From the NCBI GenBank assembly GCA_030015575.1, contig JASDDO010000024.1, positions 220,058,996 through 220,122,995 of the forward strand: a DNA stretch of 64,000 nt, read 5' to 3'. The translations under genes and the position numbers were made by a program. Shown one piece after another: positions 55,690 through 64,000 of the stretch (positions within the stretch are counted from its first letter, which is position 1; every line of letters starts with the position of its first letter). The DNA is from Agapanthus africanus (taxonomy: Eukaryota; Streptophyta; Magnoliopsida; Asparagales; Amaryllidaceae). The notes beneath the pieces are model-generated. The model was given only the letters and a program-made list of their open reading frames with translations. It was not told the origin of the DNA and made no database searches.

Positions 55690-58600
55690 GATTTCATGGG
55701 TGTATTGTTTTTTAGCCGGGTCTTGTATGATGATGTAGTATCGCTTGCTTTCTCCTTTTTTTAAAATGTTTTTCGTTTTCTTCTAAAACTCTTGATGTAG
55801 TTTTGTTAAAACTTTCGTTTAATGAAATGCGGGGGCACTTTTAGCCTTCGTTTAATTATTTTTTTAAAAGGTAGTTTGTGCTTCAATATTGAGTGAAGTT
55901 AAGGAATATTTAGAACCCAAACTTACCGGTTTGTGACTTCTACTGAGTACCTCTGATATCAAATCTGATAATACTAATATTTTGATGGTTGTCTTTGTTA
56001 GAATATAAAATTATATGGCTTGACCCTCAACACAACTCTGGAGTTTTAGTGCAGTGGCAGGACCTCTAAGAGTCTTGGTGAAGCTGAAACCGGATTTCTG
56101 AGGTGAAGTGTGTTCTGCTTCTCTGTGGTATTCTTGTAACCAATTTTGGTTTTATCGTTGGGTAAAGGAATCCTTGAAGGCTATCTACCTGCTGATGTAT
56201 GTTTTGATTATTTGTAAAGAGTTAATGCAGAAAGCTGTTTTGGTAAAAATAATTGGCAATTCTATATGGTTAATTACCACCTTATTTTTCTGCATGTTTA
56301 TTATTATAATTGGATATCTACAATATTCATACTATCTGATGTTTCAATTTTCAAAATCTATAGCACGAAACGATCCGCTTCAAGATTTTCAAGGCTTAGT
56401 CAATCTTCTATCTTCTGATGCATTATCCACTGTATTCAGTTATTATTATTTTTTTCATATATACCTTATAAGCATAATGCAGAATACATTCTTCACATAC
56501 TACTGCTTGTTGTAGGTTTGCCCAATCTTGTCGATAGTACCATGAGACTGAAGGCTGCTTAAAAGTTAGACATAATGGGTAAGGCTTACTGAGGATTGTT
56601 GTTGTAGGTTTGCCCAATTCTTTACTTGTATTTATGATCAATCATGAAAATATGAGATAGTGAGGATAGTTGTTACTGGCTTGAAGTAGCATGCCTGTGC
56701 TTGCAAGTATTGTGAGTTATCTTAGTTGATGTTGCAATTGGAATAACCATAAAAATGAATGGATAACGGTCATTTTAACACTCAATGGAAAATCTATTTG
56801 GTTCCAAAGCATGATATATCGCTACTTGGTGTTTTTTGTATATCCGCATACCCATAGCATCTTTATTATGCAATTTGTTTCTTTGAAATACTGAGTTTTG
56901 CGAGATTAGTAATTAGAGTGGTGCCTGGTTTAATGCCAGTTTGAGCAGAACTGTTAGTACTATGAAACAATTGTAGTCACAGGGGGTAACGAATCTTGAT
57001 GAAGTGTCCTGTGCCTCAGCCCTCTAACAGTTACAGGGAATAAACTAACTTACACTGAATGAGCTTTTGTAGAATTTCTTTTCCAATGCAACGGTATAGT
57101 GCTCCAACTTATCAGTTATTATCCAAGGCTGTAGTGCTGGACAAACTTACATAATAATTCAAGTCATTCACTGTTATAGTTCACTTTGCATAATTATACA
57201 GGCTAATTTAACTTTTGTTATTCAGTGTTCCAGGAAGAAGTATTAACTCTTCCTGTGCCACAAGCTAGCTGCTGAATAGTGATTCTTGGTTAACAGCAGC
57301 TCTGCTTGTCTGCTGTTTTATGACATACTGCTATATCCGAAAGTCTCCATGTGAATAATTTCATGATGAAATAGTATGATCATGTTTGAAGTATAAAATC
57401 CTGCATATATCATGCATATATTCTTATATGGTCATACTTCTGGTTCCTGAACTCTTTGATGATCCTACTGTTTGCGTATATCATATACACTCGTATACAG
57501 CATTACATAGGTTTTTTTAAGTTTGTTGAGGGTGGGATCGATTAGACTCTTATTTGTTGTGCATTACTGCATTGTATATGGTCTTGGTAGCCAGTACTTT
57601 AATTGCATTGTATGATGCATGCTGTGGCCATTTTCGAGATTTAACTCCAATGTATTCATATTCAAGTTTATGAAGTGAAGTTTGCGGCTGTTTACTTTGT
57701 AGGCTTATTTACAAGTTTGATCAAGATTTCCTCTGGGCACATTTTTTTTTGAACGATTGTCATCACATTTTGCTATCAATGATCTTCTTGGGCGGAAAGC
57801 TGAGGTAAAATTAGCTCACAGAAAAGCAGCATGATTAAGGTTGAAGAGTTAGGGTTTAATTTAGTGTTATGCCCTTGATATTCATTATGCCGTGCATAAG
57901 TAAAGAAAATAGCAACTGTGAGCTTTGTGGAGACAGCTAATAATACAATAGTTCTTTTAAGAGGATCTAATTTTGATGTTTGATCGATGTGTTCCCAACA
58001 TTTGAGCACGCTCAGAATTTAAAACAGTTTCTGTTTTCGTGGATGACTTTATATGCTGGATGGTTTTACTGGATAAATTTTTTTATGTTTCATAATTTGT
58101 TATCTGTTTTAACACCAGGTAATAACTCCGAGTGGAACGAAATAAGGTATGGATATTAGTTTGGATTGCTCGCATTTTATACATGTACACTTCTAAATTT
58201 TATTTCTACACGGTAAATTTCTTAATAAATAACCACTTGCATAACAATCTGTTAGTTTATTTATACGGGTATAACCCGTATTGGGCTTAAATGAATGTAT
58301 GTGAGTATTGATGTAAATATCCATGTATCGAGTTGTGGTATAAATAGAAGGAAAGAGAGGACATCTCTCTTATCCATTTTCATTTCCCCCAAAACACTCT
58401 CTCATCTCTTCTCTTCCTCTTTTCTTCTCTCACACCAAAACCCAAACCCAAATAACTCTAAATCCTTTAACACAATTCTGCTTCAATACTTACTCATGAA
58501 AATATATATAACAGTCTACCCGTATTAGTTACCTTAGAAAACCATTGATCACTCAAAATTGGCTTCTTATAACTATTTGTTAGGAAACAAACTAATTTTT

Positions 58601-59184
58601 TTTTGTGGGAACGCCTAATTTTTGCATTCCGAAACAAAAAATTTATACATTTGGAAACTAAAGTTCCAAACTAGAAAATGTAGGGGTTGTGCATTTTCTC
58701 TGACTCAGACTGACTTGTGCTTTGTTATTGAATAAAGAACTTGGCCTTTTCGGGGTGATAAATCATACACCATGTTGCTGTACAAAAACATATTCTTTCT
58801 CTATTGTATATTAATCTCTACAACATTCAGTAGTCCTGTCTTTTATATTGTTCTGCAAATCTTATGGATATTGTCATGTAACTCATGTTGGCTTGGTTAT
58901 TCCATTTTAGTTGAAGCATATAACTCAGATTAGATTGTTTCTAGTCATTATCGTTGCATTACCTACTAGGATGTCAGTGCTAGTAAATGACTTCTCTTTC
59001 GAAGATGACTATTATGTTATTGATGGAGAAATGCTCCAAAGAAAATTTTGAAAAATAAGGGATATGTCAATGAAGAAAATGAAGAAAATTAACCAGGGAA
59101 CACAACCCTTATTTCACAATCAATAACTCAATATAAATAATCAAATCGATAATTAAAAAAACTTAATAGTTATCAGTTTAACTG
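55690..59184. other. Long AT-rich stretch without a supported gene
   Basis: No frame above background. A short acceptor-like TTGTTATTCAG near 57224 is followed by an open coding-like run to a TGA near 57276, too short to call. It may be intronic or intergenic. Confidence 0.45.
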
Positions 59185-60312
59185 TGGAGACGGTCCTTAC
59201 AGAGCAGAATGGAAGAAACATATCCATATAGCCGAACCAAAAAAATTAGGGAAAGGCTTCTTGTTGGGTAGCTGTATGTAATTAAAAGAAACTTCACTTT
59301 TGAATTAAAAATACCATTATTAATAGTGAATAATGTACCAATTGAAACTAATATTTCGTAAACTCCTAATTAAGACAGATAAAGACGAAGTATCAAATAA
59401 AATAACATTTGATCGTAATCGAACCCAGAGAGTCTAAATGAATGATATGTCCTAGTCTAGGAAGCACGAACGCTTCCTTTTGCTCGTGGTGTCCATGTCC
59501 GACACGTATAGGACGCACGGACACGACACTGAACAACGTGCCCCACACATTTGAGCCATATCAGAAGAAATTGACCGTGTCAGATACTTCTATGTAGTGC
59601 ATGGGAAGAAGAATGTGAAATTATAGGTATGATTGACTTTAATACCTCAAAGGGAAAGAATATACATGTTGCAAATCTCTTTCTTGATATATGAGGCTAA
59701 GAGTAAAGTAATGAATTGACGCAATGATGAGATCGAGTCATGAAAATCAATTTAAGTGTTAATGTTTTGTTTGGTTTAATTGTTACTGATAGCAATGGTT
59801 ATGTGGTACTTCTGTGCATATATTTGTAAAGTTTATGTATGCTCAAGAAATCATATGATTATACATGAAAATTGAATAAAATTGGTTGTGCTCAGAAAGT
59901 TATATTGCTACATGTTTTTGTTGTAATATTAATAGTTTGTTTAATACACATATCTAACTATTCATAAATAAATAAGGTGTGTCCCCGTGTCCTACCTTTT
60001 ACAAATTACCTGTCTCACGTGTCCACGTCCATGTTTGTAGATTGTCCTTTAACAAAGCAGAATGGGAGAATGGAAGAAACAGATTCATAAAGCCGGCCCC
60101 CAAAAATGAGATAAAGGCTTGTTGTAGTGTAATTGTTTGTACTTAAAAGAAAGTTCACTCTTGAGTTAAAAATACCATTATTAAAAGTGAATAATGTACT
60201 AGTTGAACTAATATTTCATAAACTCCTAACTCAGACAAAGATAAAGGTCAAGTCTCAAATAAGCCAACATTTGATCATAATTGAAAAGTGTAAATAGATG
60301 ATATGTCCTAGT
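59185..60312 (+). repeat. Two direct ~275-bp SINE-like repeats 849 bp apart
   Basis: 59185-59456 and 60034-60312 share GCAGAATGG, GGAAGAAACA, AGCC-G, AAGGCTT, TTAAAAATACCATTATTA, GTGAATAATGTAC, AACTCCTAA and GATATGTCCTAGT in the same order. Both carry the SINE-like tail seen at 44963-45042. The DNA between them has GTGTCC/GGACAC-rich words near 59488-59540 and 59982-60030. There is no coding sequence. Confidence 0.75.
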
Positions 60313-60734
60313 TTTAAAATAACTTCAAATGATTATAAGAATTACTATTCAGTTCTTCATTTTACAACAATTTCAACATCAAGGAGGTTTTACAGACATA
60401 CATAAAATAGATTATCCATTGCAAGTATTTGGGTCTCAATTCCAAACAAATTTGTTTCAGCGCAAATCACATAATCTCTATTCCAAACGAGTCATAACAA
60501 ATTTTATTTTATAAAGATTGTATAATCTCTATTCCAAACAAGCCGCAACAAATTTTATTTTATAAAGATTGTTGGACGTGCCTCACCCACTTTCACTCCC
60601 TTTTGACACTGCCATTTATAAGTCCTCCATGGCTGTTCTTAAAGGCCTTTGGCTTTTATTACCTCTCCCAAGCTAGGATAAAAGAGAAGGGGTGCGTTAG
60701 GTAGCCATTGTCAGCGTATTTGTGTAAATCATAC

Positions 60735-60800
60735 AAATCTCTGTGAGCCGACCCAAAAAATGAATTGTAAAGAAGACTTGTTGTTGTTGTATTAATCTTG
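60735..60800 (+). repeat. SINE-like tail, TTG-ended (further copy)
   Basis: GTGAGCCGACCCAAAAAATG followed by AAGACTTGTTGTTGTTGT matches the tails at 44963-45042 (- strand), 59205-59270 and 60080-60135. It is preceded by TAGCCATTGTCAGCG, without a clear A/B box. Confidence 0.6.
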
Positions 60801-61725
60801 GCAGATTTGGTCCTTTTTTAGATGATTCGAGGGGATGTTTGCATAAAGTTTGTGCTTGTGGACCTTGTGGTTGATGAATTGTGTAGAGAAATAAAGTTGC
60901 AAATCTGACTACATTTTTGAATCACATGCTCTTTCATGTGCAGGAATCTATATTATTCGCCTTTGCGCGGAACCTGTAGGCATCAAATTTCTTAGAAAAG
61001 CATTCGGCTTCTATTAAACAAGCAATACATTATGTAAAATTCAGCTATGGGCATTCTTAAATTGGCAAACACATTAGATCTTGGAGCTACCATCCCATGA
61101 GAAAGCAAGGTCAAGTATTCAGCTTCTGGCATTCTATATAATCAAATCATGATGAAAGGGGGATTATGATTTATCTGGCCTCTGGAAATGGCAGGTATTC
61201 AATTTGTAGGTGTGTATCTCATATGTATTGTCCTTGAGTTTTTTATTTTGTCATGTTGCTGCATATGGAAAGGCAACCAGATAGCTACCAACATTTCCTT
61301 TTAATTTCTATGAACTGTGACCAATGAACACAGGCATGGTGACTGGTATTTTTCTCATGGAGAACATGTCCCCGTAATGCATAAAGATTTCTGGTCAATG
61401 TACTCGTTTGTCTTGTCTTTGTTAGGATGAAGAGAATTATGCCGACCTGCATATTTTTCTCGGTTGAATGATACATAGTAAACATGAAATATTTTTCAGT
61501 TGTAAGCTATCAAAATTTTGTCATTAAGTGTGATAATAACTTCCTAGACGAAATGTTTCATTTGGGTATCTACTGCAAGTTGCTATATTCTGGTACAAAA
61601 TCTGATTGTCCTTTTCCTGGTAGTGGGTGGTTGCATAGAGGAGGAGGAGAGGAGTCACTTTCATTCTAGTCATAATTCTTCTTTTTAGACTATAAAAGTA
61701 GTAACTTTTTTCAACCATTACCGCG
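60801..61725. other. AT-rich DNA, no supported gene
   Basis: An acceptor-like CTTTCATGTGCAG at about 60943 is followed by a 12-codon open run (ESILFAFARNL) to a stop. It is too short to call. Nothing else is recognised. Confidence 0.4.
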
Positions 61726-61830
61726 ACTACGGAGTTTTGGTGCAATGATAGGGACTTTAAGATTATACCAGATCCAACCAGGTTCAAATTTAGTTAGACA
61801 CACATTTAAAAGTGTATCAAATTTTTTTAT
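61726..61830 (+). repeat. Possible SINE relic with Pol III-like boxes
   Basis: TTGGTGCAATGATAGGG (61737-61753) resembles an A box, and CAGGTTCAAATT (61779-61790) resembles a B box, about 35 bp apart. A related run TTTGGTTCAGTAATAAGGACC occurs near 61945-61965. There is no tail or target duplication that I can confirm. Confidence 0.4.
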
Positions 61831-61969
61831 AAAAAAAAATACGACTGCATACAGGTCAGGTTTCAGTCGGCACAAAAGGTGATTAACAAGCAGGAGGGTT
61901 AGAGTATGAAAGTAATTTTTCAACATTCACAAACACTTTGGAGCTTTGGTTCAGTAATAAGGACCGTAA

Positions 61970-64000
61970 AATCATCATTATTGGCAAAAAATTTCCTAAT
62001 TGCATGATTGATTTGTATCAAAGGGGATCATAAAAGAATGTTGTTCTGTTACTAGTTCTTGCGGAGCAGAGTTTGCGTGTTAGAATTGGAAACATTTGTT
62101 TACTCATTAGGTCATCTATTCTTGAATCCATGTCAGTTCATTTATTAAGACTTTGAAATTTCCTCGGCATGAATAAAGCAGGGGGAAAAGAAAGTAGAGG
62201 AAAGAGGCATGGAGATTGTGCAAGGCACGAGTGTGACAATTGGAAAAGGGCACTGCAATATAGAGAACCTCATTCTGTAAATTAATTACTTTTTTGTAAG
62301 ATAAAGAGTCTGTAATAGGACACCGGATTTAATTTCAGAACTCTTATGTATGTGATTTTATTTTTCTAATCACATTTGTTATTTAATATTAAATTTCGTT
62401 CGGTTTGATCCAATAACTATAATATGCACATTCTGTGTTATTACCTCCTCGGTAAATATTAGAGGATCTTAGATGAGAGTTTGTAAAGCCACCTTATTGT
62501 CATTGGATTGGTCATAAGTTCAAGATTCACCACCTATCACAAATTGAGGAGGAAAGCAATATACGATCAGAAATAATCCTTGTCTCCATTTCCTTGTGTT
62601 AATTGTAATAGCAGTAATTTCTCCATACTACCGAATTTTTGTTGCATCCATTTTCAATTCAATCATCTAATATATCTCAATGTAGTAAAGTTCCAAATCC
62701 AAGAATTTCTATGTTCCAAAAGCTATTCAATTTTATTTAGGTATTCTTTTTGCTGGCATATTGCCTGTAACATCACCAAAAGATGTCCTGTATTTTCTCA
62801 CTTTTGATGATGAGAATTTATTTTTTGTCCTTGTGTTTGCCTTTTGCTGCTCATTTTAGTAGTTGAAAGTCTGAGAACATGGAGATAAAGTCTTTGACAT
62901 GACATGTTTACAATGATTGGCAGTAAGGAAAAGAGCTCAAGGTGAGCCCCCCTGTCCTCGTCTGCAATCATTAGCAAGGAATAAATAGACCTAGATGCCT
63001 TTGTGCTTTTGATTTATTCAATTTTTAAACTCTATAATCTCTAGCTACTTGATGTTTTGTTTGCTTGTTAATGACTTAGTTATGGTGAGTTCTATACCCA
63101 CAAAGAAACAACCTTTGATTCATGATTGAGAACCTTACAAGAAGAGTACATGAATATAATTTTCCCTTTTGTTGGTCTATTTTCTTGGTGGAACACAGTT
63201 TGCTTTGTTTCCTCTTTGGATAGTACAAGGTTGCTGAATCATATATGAGATGCTTTTCTAATTTCATTGGCTTAATGGCTTTGGATATTGAATTAATATA
63301 GGATTAGTATGGCCCAAGAAAATTGAAGTATTGTCGTTTTTCTTCGTCTTGGTCATTACAAAATTCATCGCATTATTTATAATATTCTCGTCTCGTCTCT
63401 TTTTCCTGGTGCTTCTCTTCTTTATTCCAGAGATCTCAATGTTTCTCGTTTTTTTCCCAGGAGATTTATTCAACACCTCAAGATCATAAGAACTTCAATT
63501 TGCTTCTGGTTGATATGAAGGCGTTTAGTGTAATGAAACTGGAAGTTACCAGTTTTATGCTTTTTAATGTTTTACATTCATGAATTTATTTCTCAACTAA
63601 TTACGGAAATTTGTTTATCTTTAGGTATCTGTGAGTAGAAAGAAAAGGATAACAGAACATGCATCTGCCTGTCACAAATATGACATTTGAAAATATGCAA
63701 GTCTTCTTTCTTCCTTTTTTTTTTATGTCATTTTGTTTTCTAAATATCTGTCTCATCTGAAGGATGCATAGTTGATCTATGATGATACATTTTGAAGAAC
63801 ATTCTAGTTTCATGCATTGATAACATTTGCCGCGATGTAACATCCAATACATACTATTAATCTGAACACTCAACTAACCGTCGGATACTTTACTAGTACA
63901 AACGACAACCATATGACGATGATTATGGTGACATGAAATATAATATTAATCTCAACCATCGTTTCTTATCAAAATGGCCCACCCATGGCATGGGCATCTT
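61970..64000. other. AT-rich terminal stretch without a supported gene
   Basis: All open frames are short and of background composition. No RNA gene, array or element end was recognised. Confidence 0.5.

Noticed and set aside
57224-57276. Short open run after an acceptor-like site as a terminal exon
   Set aside because: It has only about 17 codons, no upstream partner and no recognised protein.
61484-64000. Short frames of 60-90 codons near the right end as genes
   Set aside because: All have AT-rich background composition, lack motifs and are similar in number on both strands.

Overview
The window is plant nuclear DNA, most likely from a eudicot (the eudicot call is weak). It holds intron-containing genes with GT-AG junctions, a PLS-class PPR-DYW protein, nested LTR retrotransposons, a hAT transposon, MITEs, and SINE-like repeats ending in TTG runs. 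About the first 41 kb is a nest of transposable elements. The remaining 23 kb is gene-bearing DNA with two well-supported host genes, several small mobile-element relics and long non-coding stretches.

Region by region. (1) 1-10113: Copia element A, + strand. Its LTRs are almost identical but its interior is heavily decayed, and its first ~190 bases lie off the window. (2) 10114-26231: Gypsy element C of the Tat/Ogre type, - strand. Element A sits in its second RNase H region, and Gypsy element D (16182-24233, + strand, gag only, 3.2 kb LTRs, 5-bp target duplication) sits upstream of its gag. One LTR of C is visible at 24645-26231. (3) 26232-27995: repeat-rich DNA of unknown origin, with an exact 76-bp tandem array (6 units) and a ~25-bp array (7 units). 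(4) ~28000-41220: a dead hAT transposon with a BED finger and a dimerisation domain, split by Copia element B (29136-39390, - strand, 5-bp target duplication), which belongs to the same family as A. (5) 41220-45040: a MITE with terminal inverted repeats, a fold-back element, a tandem duplication and a SINE-like tail. (6) 45683-49619: a host gene for a five-pass membrane protein with a signal peptide, about 10 coding exons and one possible extra cassette exon. (7) 50340-51339: Gypsy and Copia fossils. The start of a Copia LTR lies about 660 bp upstream of the next gene. (8) 52003-54606: an intronless gene for an 867-residue PPR-DYW organelle RNA-editing type protein, probably the counterpart of Arabidopsis At5g16860. 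(9) 54607-64000: mostly non-coding, with one orphan exon-like stretch near 55.5 kb and several SINE-like repeats.

Insertion order, inferred from nesting and hand-compared LTRs: hAT before B (LTRs ~6% apart), C before D (LTRs ~4% apart), and C before A (LTRs ~0.9% apart, youngest). The two host genes have no evident functional link. The most interesting signals are: the young-LTR but decayed-interior element A; the conserved, apparently gag-free leader shared by A and B; the gag-only long-LTR element D, whose LTR carries a tRNA-like Pol III box pair; the 76-bp array with paired CACGTG motifs; and the frame-preserving candidate cassette exon in the membrane-protein gene.

All repeat identities and ages are hand estimates made by reading the sequence. 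Family names rest on recognised motifs, not on database searches.
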